A stretch of 13,679 nucleotides of DNA from an uncultured Streptococcus sp. (lineage in GTDB: Bacteria; Bacillota; Bacilli; Lactobacillales; Streptococcaceae). The stretch lies in contig CAAEFF010000112.1 of the NCBI GenBank assembly GCA_900755085.1, positions 1-13,679 of the forward strand, given 5' to 3'. How positions within the stretch are numbered: the first letter of the stretch is position 1; the number at the start of each line of letters is the position of its first letter. Under the pieces are notes generated by a model that made no database searches, was not told where the DNA came from, and worked only from the letters and a program-made list of their open reading frames with translations. This document shows positions 1 through 7,791 of this stretch, one piece after another. A program made the translations under genes and the position numbers.

Positions 1-21
1 AGGAAATGAGGGCTTAGTTTA

Positions 22-50
22 TTGTTTTTTTAAGCTGATCCTGATACAAT
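22..50 (+). promoter_or_regulatory. Putative promoter of the PrsW-family gene
   Basis: An extended -10 is visible (TGA followed by TACAAT, hexamer at 45-50), with a weak -35 TTGTTT at 22-27 and a 17-base spacer. Transcription would start near position 57, immediately before a hairpin. The -35 matches only three of six consensus bases, so the call rests mainly on the extended -10. An unseen gene to the left could also read through here. Confidence 0.5.
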
Positions 51-60
51 AGAAACACAG

Positions 61-88
61 AAAAAAGACTGGTCTTCCAGCCTTTTTC
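61..88 (+). terminator. Terminator-like hairpin in the leader of the PrsW gene
   Basis: AAAAAG (62-67) pairs with CTTTTT (82-87) and CTGG (69-72) with CCAG (77-80), around a TCTT loop with a single A-C mismatch. The 3' arm supplies a run of five T. It lies between the putative promoter at 22-50 and the ribosome binding site (AAAGG, 101-105). It is therefore either an attenuator in the leader or the terminator of a gene left of the window, with the promoter call being wrong. Confidence 0.5.
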
Positions 89-111
89 ATTTCACCATAG
101 AAAGGTCTTTT

Positions 112-924
112 ATGAAACGCAAAACGATTTTGTTTCTTTATTTATTGTTACTGACCATTGGGTTGGCTTATGAGACCCAGTCGCTGACGGAAGGCTGGAT
201 GTCGGGCAGTCAGTATGGGATTGTGGGACTTTCGACCCTGATCCTCTTGGTCTATGCACTTCCTGCTGTCTGGGCATTGTTTCATTTTGCCAAGAAGTGG
301 AAGTTGTCTTGGGTACCGGTCCTCTTTTCGCTTTTAGGTGGAGGATTTGTGGCTGGTTGGCTGTCTAGCTTTGCCAATACTTATTTTCATGACATGGTCC
401 AAGCAGTAGCGCCGAACAGCGCTTTTTGGAATCAGTATGAGAGTGCCATTGCGGCGCCCATCTTTGAGGAACCCTTTAAATTGCTTCCGATCTTTTTTGT
501 TCTCTATTTGTTTAGTGTCCGTCGGATCAAGTCGATCTTTCTCTTAGCCATCGCGTCTGGTCTTGGATTCCAGATTGTGGAGGATTTTGCTTATATTCGT
601 CAGGATCTGCCTGGAGGTTTCTCCTACACGGTGTCAGGGATTCTCGGTCGTGTGGCCAATGCGCCTATGTCTCACTGGGTTTACACCGGCCTTGTCATGT
701 TGGGACTTCTCTTGTTAGCGCAAGTTCGAAAAGGACGCAAGGATCTCCTTGTTCCGGCTTGGGGCTACTTTATCGCAGGTTTTGCCCTTCATTTTGTGGG
801 CAATTCCCCATTCTCACAAATCGTGACCGAGTTGCCGATTGCGATCCCGCTTCTAAATGCTGTCGGTCTCTTCTTGATCTACCAAGCTTATCAAACGATC
901 GAGAAGGTAGAGCAAGATAAATAA
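112..924 (+). CDS. PrsW-family intramembrane metalloprotease (CPBP-like)
   Basis: This is a 270-residue polytopic membrane protein. The PrsW hallmarks are visible in order: EEPFK (E119, E120, K123), an ED pair at 157-158 inside GFQIVEDFAY, SH at 187-188, and a late histidine at 227 in ALHFVG. In this family such Glu and His residues line an intramembrane metal site. Bacillus PrsW makes the first cut in an anti-sigma factor, but many streptococcal members have no known substrate, and nothing nearby (no sigma or anti-sigma gene) names one here. Hydrophobic segments lie at about 5-20, 36-60, 67-85, 124-136, 141-156, 190-205, 217-230 and 243-258. The start is preceded by AAAGG six bases upstream. 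The gene is monocistronic and ends at a terminator shared with mnmE. Family membership is fairly sure; the role is open. Confidence 0.85.
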   Translation: MKRKTILFLYLLLLTIGLAYETQSLTEGWMSGSQYGIVGLSTLILLVYALPAVWALFHFAKKWKLSWVPVLFSLLGGGFVAGWLSSFANTYFHDMVQAVAPNSAFWNQYESAIAAPIFEEPFKLLPIFFVLYLFSVRRIKSIFLLAIASGLGFQIVEDFAYIRQDLPGGFSYTVSGILGRVANAPMSHWVYTGLVMLGLLLLAQVRKGRKDLLVPAWGYFIAGFALHFVGNSPFSQIVTELPIAIPLLNAVGLFLIYQAYQTIEKVEQDK

Positions 925-929
925 ACCAA

Positions 930-964
930 AAAAATGCGTATGGTTCGAACACATACGCATTTTT
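930..964. terminator. Bidirectional terminator between prsW-like gene and mnmE
   Basis: A 13-base-pair perfect stem, AAAAATGCGTATG (930-942) with CATACGCATTTTT (952-964), closes a nine-base loop that is itself mostly the palindrome GTTCGAAC. A-rich on the left and T-rich on the right, it can end transcripts from both convergent genes. The mnmE stop codon starts two bases past it. Confidence 0.9.
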
Positions 965-965
965 A

Positions 966-2339
966 TTATTTACCGAGACAGAACTGGCTGAAGAGTTGGG
1001 TAATAAGCTCATCTGGTGCAGCATCCCCTGTGATTTCTCCGAGGATTTCCCAGGTGCGGGTGAGGTCGACTTGAAGCAGGTCAACCGGCATACCTAGAGC
1101 CAAGCCTTCGTTGACAGCTTGCAGGGCTTCAACAGCTTTCTCGATCAGAGAGATGTGACGGGCATTTGAGAGATAAGTCGCATCTTGCTCAACCAGGCCA
1201 GCATTCTCGAAGAAGAGGGTGTTGATGCGGTCTTCGATTTGATCAATATTTTGGTTCTTTAGAACGGAAATCTTGATGTAATCTTCTGGCAGTTGATCGA
1301 TTTCGATCTTCTCTGGGAGATCGACCTTGTTGAGAAGAATAATGCGGTTGCTATCTCGAGAAATTTCAAGTAACTGGCGATCTTGATCGGTCAGGGGCTC
1401 GCTAGCATTGAGGACCAGGAGGACTAGATCAGCTTCCTTGAGGGCTTTTTTCGAACGTTCGACACCGATTTGCTCGACGATGTCCTCGGTCTCCCGAATC
1501 CCAGCTGTATCGACTAATTTGAGAGGAACCCCGTTGATGTTGACGTATTCTTCGATGACGTCACGGGTGGTTCCTTCGATATCGGTCACGATGGCTTTTT
1601 CCTCTCGAAGAAGGTTGTTGAGGAGGCTAGACTTGCCGACGTTTGGTCGGCCGATGATAGCCGTAGAGATCCCTTCACGCAAGATCTTTCCACGACGAGC
1701 CGTCTTAAGGAGATTGGTCAGAAGAGCTTGGAACTCAGTAGTTTTCTCACGAATGATCTCAGTGGTAGCTTCCTCGACATCATCGTACTCAGGATAGTCG
1801 ATGTTGACTTCGACTTGAGCCAGAGTTTTGAGGATTTCTTGGCGGGTGTTGTTGATCAGTTCAGACAGGGAGCCATCTAGTTGCTTAACGGCGATATTCA
1901 TAGCCTTGTCGGTCTTGGCCCGGATAATATCCATGACCGCCTCAGCCTGGGTCAAATCGACCCGACCGTTCAGGAAGGCCCGCTTGGTAAATTCACCAGG
2001 TTCGGCCAAACGAGCTCCCTCACGGATGACCAACTGCAGGATTTCATTGGTCACTGCAATCCCGCCGTGGGTATTGATCTCGATAATGTCTTCACGTGTG
2101 AAGGTTTTTGGTGAGCGCATAGCGCCAACCATGACTTCGTCGAGAACCTCGTCCTTATCTGGGTCCACGATATGGCCGTAATTGAGGGTGTGACTAGCCA
2201 CCTCTTGGAGGTTCTTACCTTTAAAGATTTTTTGCGCAATGGCAAAACTGTCGGTTCCGCTCAAGCGGACGATCCCGATCGCTCCCTCACCGAGTGGTGT
2301 CGAGATGGCAGCGATGGTATCAAATTCTTTGGTAATCAT
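966..2339 (-). CDS. mnmE: tRNA uridine-5-carboxymethylaminomethyl modification GTPase MnmE (TrmE)
   Basis: MnmE works with MnmG (GidA) to install the carboxymethylaminomethyl group on wobble U34 of certain tRNAs, using GTP, a folate one-carbon donor and FAD. The protein is 457 residues, the normal length. It has the N-terminal folate-binding domain (starting near FDTIAAISTPLGEGAIG), a helical domain interrupted by a G domain with Walker A GRPNVGKS at 230-237, TT in the switch I segment at 257-258, DTAG at 277-280 and NKVD at 337-340, and the C-terminal CLGK ending with the catalytic Cys454. The frame stays open nine codons further upstream to 2366. I chose the ATG at 2339 because the family begins MITKEFDTIAAIS, an AGGAAAAGAG purine run precedes it, and the promoter at 2371-2399 predicts a transcript starting near 2364. 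The gene is divergent from rpiA. Confidence 0.97.
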   Translation of the reverse strand: MITKEFDTIAAISTPLGEGAIGIVRLSGTDSFAIAQKIFKGKNLQEVASHTLNYGHIVDPDKDEVLDEVMVGAMRSPKTFTREDIIEINTHGGIAVTNEILQLVIREGARLAEPGEFTKRAFLNGRVDLTQAEAVMDIIRAKTDKAMNIAVKQLDGSLSELINNTRQEILKTLAQVEVNIDYPEYDDVEEATTEIIREKTTEFQALLTNLLKTARRGKILREGISTAIIGRPNVGKSSLLNNLLREEKAIVTDIEGTTRDVIEEYVNINGVPLKLVDTAGIRETEDIVEQIGVERSKKALKEADLVLLVLNASEPLTDQDRQLLEISRDSNRIILLNKVDLPEKIEIDQLPEDYIKISVLKNQNIDQIEDRINTLFFENAGLVEQDATYLSNARHISLIEKAVEALQAVNEGLALGMPVDLLQVDLTRTWEILGEITGDAAPDELITQLFSQFCLGK

Positions 2340-2370
2340 GTCATTTCTCTTTTCCTGTAGATTCATCTCT

Positions 2371-2399
2371 ATTCTATCGTAAAGTCAGCTGTCGGGCAA
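2371..2399 (-). promoter_or_regulatory. mnmE promoter
   Basis: Read on the minus strand, TTGCCC (2394-2399) and TAGAAT (2371-2376) are 17 bases apart, matching four and five of six consensus positions. The predicted start near 2364 gives a leader of about 25 bases before the ATG at 2339. Confidence 0.6.
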
Positions 2400-2444
2400 G
2401 GTTTTGATTTTGAACGACAAGCTGGAAAGGTTTTCATTTAACTA

Positions 2445-2473
2445 GTGAAATCTCTTCCAAAATATGCTATACT
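2445..2473 (+). promoter_or_regulatory. Promoter of rpiA and probably of the downstream salvage genes
   Basis: There is an extended -10 (TGC then TATACT at 2468-2473) with a weak GTGAAA at 2445-2450 and a 17-base spacer. The start would be near 2480, about 17-20 bases before the rpiA ATG. No purine riboswitch core or strong operator is visible between this site and the gene. Confidence 0.6.
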
Positions 2474-2496
2474 AGAGGAGAATAAAAAGGAGGTCA

Positions 2497-3171
2497 ATGA
2501 TGGTAAACCTAAAAGAACAGGTAGGAATCAAGGCGGCTGAGTTTGTCAAAGACGGCATGATTGTCGGTCTCGGTACAGGGTCAACTGCTTATTATTTTGT
2601 AGCTGAACTAGGTCGTCGCATCAAAGAAGAGGGCTTGAAGATCACAGCTGTCACGACGTCAAGTGTGACCTATGATCAGGCTGAGAGTTTAGGTATTCCG
2701 CTCAAGGCCATCGACGATGTCGAAGTGGTCGATGTGACAGTGGATGGCGCCGACGAAGTGGATCCTCAATTAAACGGGATCAAAGGTGGTGGCGGGGCTC
2801 TCCTCATGGAAAAAATCGTTGCTACCAATTCAAAAGATTGCATTTGGATCGTGGATGAATCCAAGCAAGTCGAAACTCTCGGGGCCTTCAAACTTCCAGT
2901 GGAGGTTGTGCAGTACGGGGCTGAAAATCTTTTCCGTCACTTTGAGCAAAAAGGTTACCACCCTGCTTTCCGTCTTGCGGAAGATCAACGCTTTGTCACT
3001 GACCAAGGCAATTTTATCATTGACTTGGATCTTAAAGTGATCAAGGATACGGAAGCTCTGGCAAATGGACTGGATCACACGGTTGGAGTTGTCGAGCATG
3101 GTTTATTCTTGAACATGATTTCAAAAGTGATTGTAGGGACACCGGATGGTCCTGTCATTATTGAAAAATAA
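2497..3171 (+). CDS. rpiA: Ribose-5-phosphate isomerase A
   Basis: RpiA interconverts ribose-5-phosphate and ribulose-5-phosphate in the cytoplasmic pentose phosphate pathway. Visible family features are GTGST at 26-30 (phosphate binding), DGADEVD at 83-89 with active-site Asp residues, KGGGGA at 96-101 followed by the likely catalytic Glu105 in LLMEK, and K123 in DESK. The 224-residue length is normal. Two ATG codons lie in a row (2497 and 2500). AAGGAGG at 2487-2493 is three bases from the first and six from the second, so the second may be the true start. It is the first gene of the nucleoside salvage run and would take the ribose-5-phosphate released by DeoB. The next gene follows after 88 bases without a clear terminator. 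Confidence 0.96.
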   Translation: MMVNLKEQVGIKAAEFVKDGMIVGLGTGSTAYYFVAELGRRIKEEGLKITAVTTSSVTYDQAESLGIPLKAIDDVEVVDVTVDGADEVDPQLNGIKGGGGALLMEKIVATNSKDCIWIVDESKQVETLGAFKLPVEVVQYGAENLFRHFEQKGYHPAFRLAEDQRFVTDQGNFIIDLDLKVIKDTEALANGLDHTVGVVEHGLFLNMISKVIVGTPDGPVIIEK

Positions 3172-3259
3172 TTTTTGAAAGGAAGGCCGAGTCTCCTAGA
3201 GGTTTTTACGGATAGGGATTCGATATTAGTCTAAATTTTATAAAGGAAAGAGGCAGTTT

Positions 3260-4471
3260 ATGTCAAAATTTAAACGTATGCACTTAGTTGTGCTGGATTC
3301 AGTTGGGATTGGTGCTGCACCAGATGCCAATAACTTTGTCAATGCAGGAGTTCCGGATGGAGCATCTGATACTTTGGGTCACATCTCTAAAACCGTCGGT
3401 TTGAATGTACCAAATATGGCGAAGATTGGGCTTGGAAATATTCCTCGTGAAGTACCATTGAAGACGGTTCCTGCTGAAAGCAATCCAACTGGTTATGCAA
3501 CAAAATTGCAAGAAGTTTCCCTCGGGAAAGATACCATGACTGGTCACTGGGAAATCATGGGCCTCAACATTACAGAGCCTTTTGACACTTTCTGGAATGG
3601 TTTCCCTGAAGAAATTATTACGAAGATTGAAGACTTTTCAGGCCGTAAGGTTATCCGTGAAGCTAACAAACCTTATTCTGGTACAGCTGTTATCGATGAC
3701 TTTGGACCACGTCAAATGGAAACGGGTGAGTTGATCATCTATACATCCGCTGACCCTGTGCTTCAAATCGCAGCTCACGAAGATATCATTCCTTTGGATG
3801 AACTCTACCGTATCTGTGAATACGCTCGTTCCATTACATTGGAACGTCCAGCTCTTCTTGGTCGGATCATTGCTCGTCCTTATGTTGGAGAACCAGGCAA
3901 CTTTACACGTACTGCCAACCGTCGTGATTTGGCTGTTTCACCCTTTGCGCCAACTGTTTTGGACAAGTTGAACGAAGCGGGTATCGATACCTATGCAGTT
4001 GGTAAGATCAACGATATCTTTAACGGAGCTGGTATCAACCACGATATGGGCCACAACAAATCAAACAGCCACGGTATGGATACCTTGATTAAGGCCATGG
4101 GACTTCCTGAGTTCCAAGAAGGCTTCTCATTTACCAACTTGGTAGACTTTGATGCGCTTTACGGACACCGTCGCAATGCCCATGGTTACCGCGATTGCTT
4201 GCATGAGTTTGACGAACGCTTGCCAGAAATCATTGCAGCCATGCGTGAAGATGACCTCTTGATGATCACTGCAGATCATGGTAACGACCCAACTTATGCT
4301 GGTACTGACCATACACGTGAGTACATCCCATTCTTGGCTTATAGCCCATCCTTCAAAGGCAATGGCGTGATTCCGGTTGGCCATTTCTCTGATATTTCAG
4401 CAACGATTGCAGAGAACTTTGGTGTTGAGAAAGCTATGATCGGAGAAAGCTTCTTAGATAAGTTGAACTAA
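3260..4471 (+). CDS. deoB: Phosphopentomutase
   Basis: DeoB moves the phosphate of (deoxy)ribose-1-phosphate, the product of PunA and DeoD, to position 5. It is an alkaline-phosphatase-superfamily enzyme with two Mn ions. The metal and catalytic signatures are in place: D13 in VVLDSVGIGA, the GKDTMTGHWE block around the catalytic Thr92, D298 and H303 in VDFDALYGHRR, D339-H340 in TADHG, and H351 in TDHTRE. The 403-residue length is typical. AGGAAAGAGG precedes the ATG at good distance. The gene is followed after one base by the DUF1697 gene. Its position between rpiA and two purine nucleoside phosphorylase genes makes the salvage role secure. Confidence 0.97.
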   Translation: MSKFKRMHLVVLDSVGIGAAPDANNFVNAGVPDGASDTLGHISKTVGLNVPNMAKIGLGNIPREVPLKTVPAESNPTGYATKLQEVSLGKDTMTGHWEIMGLNITEPFDTFWNGFPEEIITKIEDFSGRKVIREANKPYSGTAVIDDFGPRQMETGELIIYTSADPVLQIAAHEDIIPLDELYRICEYARSITLERPALLGRIIARPYVGEPGNFTRTANRRDLAVSPFAPTVLDKLNEAGIDTYAVGKINDIFNGAGINHDMGHNKSNSHGMDTLIKAMGLPEFQEGFSFTNLVDFDALYGHRRNAHGYRDCLHEFDERLPEIIAAMREDDLLMITADHGNDPTYAGTDHTREYIPFLAYSPSFKGNGVIPVGHFSDISATIAENFGVEKAMIGESFLDKLN

Positions 4472-4472
4472 G

Positions 4473-5015
4473 ATGACACGTTTCGCTCTCCTCGTAAGAG
4501 GGATCAATGTTGGCAGCAAAAACAAGGTAGTCATGGCTCAGCTGCGTCAGGAATTGACGGAACTGGGATTGGAACAAGTGGAAACCTACATCAACAGTGG
4601 CAATATCTTCTTTACGACAGGTCTTTCTCGATCTCAGTTAGTAGAGTGCCTATCGACCTTCTTTGAGAAAGCCTATCCCTTCATTCAGTGCTTTTCTCTC
4701 CTGAGTCGAGAAGACTATGAAGCAGAATGTGCAAACTTACCGCAATGGTGGACAGAAGAGATGGCTCGTAAGGATGTGCTCTTTTACACCGAGGGCTTGG
4801 ATAGGGAATCCGTAGAAGAGAAGTTGCTTGCTTTGAAGCTAGGAGATGAAGTGCTTCACCTTGGCAAGACAGCGGTTTTCTGGGGCAAATCCTCAGAAGA
4901 AAGCTACGCTAAAACCGCCTACCACAAACATCTGATGAAGATGCCTTTCTATCGTCAGATCACTATTCGCAACGCCAACACCTTTGACAAAATTGGTACA
5001 TTACTCAAGAAATAA
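4473..5015 (+). CDS. DUF1697 family protein of unknown function
   Basis: This 180-residue soluble protein has the typical DUF1697 opening, ALLVRGINVGSKNKV at about 5-19, and the YINSGN motif at about 39-44. No enzymatic function is established for the family as far as I know, and I see no classical catalytic motif. The ATG lies one base after the deoB stop and has no good Shine-Dalgarno sequence, so translation is probably coupled to deoB. It sits between deoB and punA, which suggests co-expression with nucleoside salvage but does not prove a shared job. Confidence 0.85.
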   Translation: MTRFALLVRGINVGSKNKVVMAQLRQELTELGLEQVETYINSGNIFFTTGLSRSQLVECLSTFFEKAYPFIQCFSLLSREDYEAECANLPQWWTEEMARKDVLFYTEGLDRESVEEKLLALKLGDEVLHLGKTAVFWGKSSEESYAKTAYHKHLMKMPFYRQITIRNANTFDKIGTLLKK

Positions 5016-5028
5016 AAGGAGATACACA

Positions 5029-5838
5029 ATGACATTATTAGCAAAAATCAATGAAACAGCTGCTTTTTTGAAAGGCAAAGGAATTGAAGCACCTGAGTTT
5101 GGTTTGATCCTTGGATCAGGTCTTGGAGAACTGGCTGAAGAAATCGAAAATCCAGTCATAGTAGACTACGCTGACATTCCAAACTGGGGTCGTTCGACGG
5201 TTGTAGGACACGCTGGTAAATTAGTCTACGGTAAGCTTGCTGGGCGTAAGGTTTTGGCCCTTCAAGGACGTTTCCACTTCTACGAAGGAAATCCATTAGA
5301 AGTGGTGACCTTCCCAGTTCGTGTTATGAAAGTGTTGGGATGTGAAGGAGTGCTTGTCACCAATGCTGCTGGTGGTATCGGCTTTGGTCCTGGTACCTTG
5401 ATGGCTATCACTGACCACATCAACATGACAGGTCAAAACCCATTGATCGGTGAAAACTTGGATGACTTTGGTCCACGTTTCCCAGATATGTCGAAAGCCT
5501 ATACTCCAGAATACCGTGAGACTGCTCATAAAGTCGCTGACAAATTAGGCATCAAATTAGATGATGGAGTTTATATCGGAGTGACTGGCCCAACTTATGA
5601 AACTCCAGCTGAAATCCGTGCTTATAAGACACTTGGTGCGGATGCAGTTGGGATGTCTACAGTGCCAGAAGTCATCGTGGCCGCTCACTCTGGCTTGAAG
5701 GTTCTCGGAATTTCATGTATCACCAACTTTGCGGCTGGTTTCCAAGAAGAGCTTAACCACGAAGAAGTGGTAGAAGTGACTGAGCGCGTCAAAGGCGACT
5801 TCAAAGGCTTGCTAAAAGCGATTCTTGCTGAATTGTAA
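5029..5838 (+). CDS. punA: Purine nucleoside phosphorylase, trimeric type (PNP-I)
   Basis: This enzyme phosphorolyses 6-oxopurine (deoxy)nucleosides such as inosine and guanosine to base and sugar-1-phosphate. Family landmarks are GSGLGEL at 29-35 (phosphate-binding Ser), H61, RFHFYEG at 81-87, TNAAGGI at 111-117, Y189 and E191 in TGPTYETPAE, M209-S210, and N233 in ITNFAAG. In trimeric PNPs that Glu/Asn pair reads 6-oxopurines. The length is 269 residues from the ATG at 5029, which has AAAGGAG eight bases upstream. A TTG start at 4984 would add 15 residues overlapping the previous gene and unlike the family, so I rejected it. The gene complements deoD, which encodes the unrelated hexameric phosphorylase. 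Confidence 0.95.
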   Translation: MTLLAKINETAAFLKGKGIEAPEFGLILGSGLGELAEEIENPVIVDYADIPNWGRSTVVGHAGKLVYGKLAGRKVLALQGRFHFYEGNPLEVVTFPVRVMKVLGCEGVLVTNAAGGIGFGPGTLMAITDHINMTGQNPLIGENLDDFGPRFPDMSKAYTPEYRETAHKVADKLGIKLDDGVYIGVTGPTYETPAEIRAYKTLGADAVGMSTVPEVIVAAHSGLKVLGISCITNFAAGFQEELNHEEVVEVTERVKGDFKGLLKAILAEL

Positions 5839-5842
5839 GACC

Positions 5843-7078
5843 ATGAAAGCACGACTCCAAAGCTTGCCTTACGGATGGCGTCTGCTGTTAGCGACTGTCG
5901 CTTTGGGAATAGGAACGGGTCTGGTCGGGATGGCCTGTCATTATCTATTAGAAGGTGTGCAAGTGTTGGCTTTCGGCCAAGAACGGTCTGATCTGCTCCA
6001 GCAATTTCAAGAAGCAGGAGGGCTTCGTCGATTTCTTGTCCTAGGTGTGACAGGGGTCTTGGCAGCAGGTTTCTGGTATATTCTGCAACGGCGCTATAAC
6101 ATTCTCTCCATTCGTAGGCAAATTGACCTAGCTGGAGAGAGAGATCCGGCACCATTAGCCCATATCTTTCATGCAAGTATGCAGGTTGCGATTGTCGGGG
6201 CCGGCGCTTCGGTCGGAAAAGAAGGAGCCCCACGTGAGGTTGGGGCTCTTCTAGCTGGTCGTTTGAGCAAAGCCTTGTCCTTGACTGTTAAAGAGCGAAA
6301 AGTTTTAATCGCCTGTGGGGCGGGAGCTGGCTTGGCTGCGGTCTATCAGGTTCCCTTTGCCAGTAGCTTGTTTGTTTTTGAGACCTTAGGTTTGGCCTAT
6401 CACTGGAAAAATTTTGTACTGGTCTTGTCCAGTACTTATTTGGCGACTTGGGTGGCCCAGCCAATCGTTGGACATGGTGCTATTTATCATATGTCGCTAG
6501 TTCATTGGTCAGCCAGTAGTTTCTTGCAGACTATCCTAGTGGCTCTATTGCTTACCCCGTTGGCACTGGCCTTTCGTGTTCTAGCGAATCGGGCTAGTCG
6601 CAAACGGCGGAAGGATGGAACCATTCTTTGGGCTCTGCCTGTAGCCTTTGTGGTGCTAGCAGCCATTGTGGCCTTTTATCCGATTTTTATGGGAAATGGA
6701 CAGGTTCTAGCCCAAGCCCTCATATCAGGCCAGCCATTTTCTAATCTAGCCTTGACTTTGGCCATGAAAGGGTTCCTGGTCTATCTCCTCTTACAAAATG
6801 GGGCATACGGAGGGACTTTGACACCGTCATTTTCCTTGGGGATTGGATCTGGCTACTTAGCGACTTTGCTCTTGACAGTCGTTGGCATTCACCTAGATCC
6901 TGCTCTAGGAATGTTGCTTGGAGCGACCGTCTTTTTAGGGACGACCTTACAGGCTCCTCTGACAGGCATTGCCCTAAGCCTTGGTTTTACAGGACAGAGC
7001 TGGGCTTTGATTCTACCGCTGGCACTAGCTGCTGGTGTGTCTTATATGTTTCAAAATAGATGGGAGAATAAACGATGA
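5843..7078 (+). CDS. ClC-family chloride channel/antiporter-like membrane protein
   Basis: This 411-residue polytopic protein is a voltage-gated chloride channel (ClC) family member. GKEGAPREVGA at 125-135 matches the second ClC signature, with E127 at the place of the gating glutamate. GAGAGLAAVYQVPFASSLF at about 159-177 matches the helix after it. GGTLTPS at 323-329 is a variant of GxFxP. The first signature (GSGIP, which holds the chloride-coordinating serine) is not recognisable in the expected place near 85-110, so the transported ion is uncertain. The ATG at 5843 is four bases past the punA stop with only a weak ribosome binding site, which suggests coupling. A TTG at 5825 is possible but less likely. 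The gene ends in an ATGA overlap with the amidotransferase gene. Confidence 0.85.
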   Translation: MKARLQSLPYGWRLLLATVALGIGTGLVGMACHYLLEGVQVLAFGQERSDLLQQFQEAGGLRRFLVLGVTGVLAAGFWYILQRRYNILSIRRQIDLAGERDPAPLAHIFHASMQVAIVGAGASVGKEGAPREVGALLAGRLSKALSLTVKERKVLIACGAGAGLAAVYQVPFASSLFVFETLGLAYHWKNFVLVLSSTYLATWVAQPIVGHGAIYHMSLVHWSASSFLQTILVALLLTPLALAFRVLANRASRKRRKDGTILWALPVAFVVLAAIVAFYPIFMGNGQVLAQALISGQPFSNLALTLAMKGFLVYLLLQNGAYGGTLTPSFSLGIGSGYLATLLLTVVGIHLDPALGMLLGATVFLGTTLQAPLTGIALSLGFTGQSWALILPLALAAGVSYMFQNRWENKR

Positions 7079-7785
7079 GAGTACATTTTGTCTTGCACGA
7101 AACTTTTGAAGTTCCTGGTGCTTATCTCAAGTGGGCGCAGGAGCGTGGTCATCAGGTGACCATGACCAAGGTTTACGAGGGAGAAGCTCTACCTGAGTCG
7201 GTTAATGAGATTGATTTTTTAATTGTCATGGGGGGACCGCAATCGCCAGATGAGGATCGGGAAGCTTTTCCCTACTATGATCCTCAGGCAGAGATCGAGT
7301 TGATTCAAAAAGCCATGAAGGCGGATCGCTACATCGTTGGGGTCTGTCTTGGAGCGCAGCTCCTATCTGTTGCTTATGGTGCAGAATATGAACATAGCCC
7401 AGAGCGGGAGATTGGGGTTTATCCGGTGGATTTAACGCCTGAAGGATTAGCAGATCCGCATGCCAGCTTACTTGGTGCAAGCTTTGGTTCGGGTCACTGG
7501 CATGGCGATATGCCAGGATTGACAGAGGATGCTGTTGTCCTTGCGACCAGTCAAGGTTGTCCACGTCAGATTGTGCGATTCAGTCCTAAACACTATGCTT
7601 TCCAAGCCCACTTGGAGTTTGATCCAGATGCAGTCGATCTCTTAATTGCTGCAGACGGTGAAGAGGTTTTGGAAGAGCAAAGTCAACAATTGCCATTTGT
7701 CGAAAAACCTGAAGATATTCGTGCTTACGATTACCAAGAAATGAATGCAAAATTGTACGCATTTTTGGATTCATTAACAAACTAA
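7075..7785 (+). CDS. Stand-alone class I glutamine amidotransferase-like protein
   Basis: A 236-residue cytoplasmic protein with the GATase-1 fold. MGGPQSP lies at 52-58, the nucleophile elbow GVCLGAQL at 89-96 has Cys91, and His179 and Glu181 in AHLEF complete a Cys-His-Glu triad. It has no synthase domain, so it is not a complete GuaA or CarA. It resembles the family often labelled GMP synthase-like amidotransferase, some of whose members act as gamma-glutamyl hydrolases or have no known substrate. The start codon overlaps the stop of the ClC gene (ATGA), so the two are co-translated. The neighbours suggest, but do not show, a link to nucleotide metabolism. A ribosome-binding-like AGAAAGGAAGG follows the stop and opens the repeat region. 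Confidence 0.85.
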   Translation: MRVHFVLHETFEVPGAYLKWAQERGHQVTMTKVYEGEALPESVNEIDFLIVMGGPQSPDEDREAFPYYDPQAEIELIQKAMKADRYIVGVCLGAQLLSVAYGAEYEHSPEREIGVYPVDLTPEGLADPHASLLGASFGSGHWHGDMPGLTEDAVVLATSQGCPRQIVRFSPKHYAFQAHLEFDPDAVDLLIAADGEEVLEEQSQQLPFVEKPEDIRAYDYQEMNAKLYAFLDSLTN

Positions 7786-7791
7786 AAAGCA

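Noticed and set aside
770..1084. Minus-strand frame overlapping the prsW-like gene and mnmE
   Set aside because: It runs through a strong terminator and is out of frame with mnmE, so it is a shadow of both real genes.
4984..5028. Longer start for punA
   Set aside because: It uses TTG, overlaps the DUF1697 gene and adds residues unlike the family, while the ATG at 5029 has a good AAAGGAG site.
5825..5842. TTG start for the ClC gene overlapping punA
   Set aside because: The ATG at 5843 directly after the punA stop gives a sensible N-terminus, and the TTG has no better ribosome binding site.
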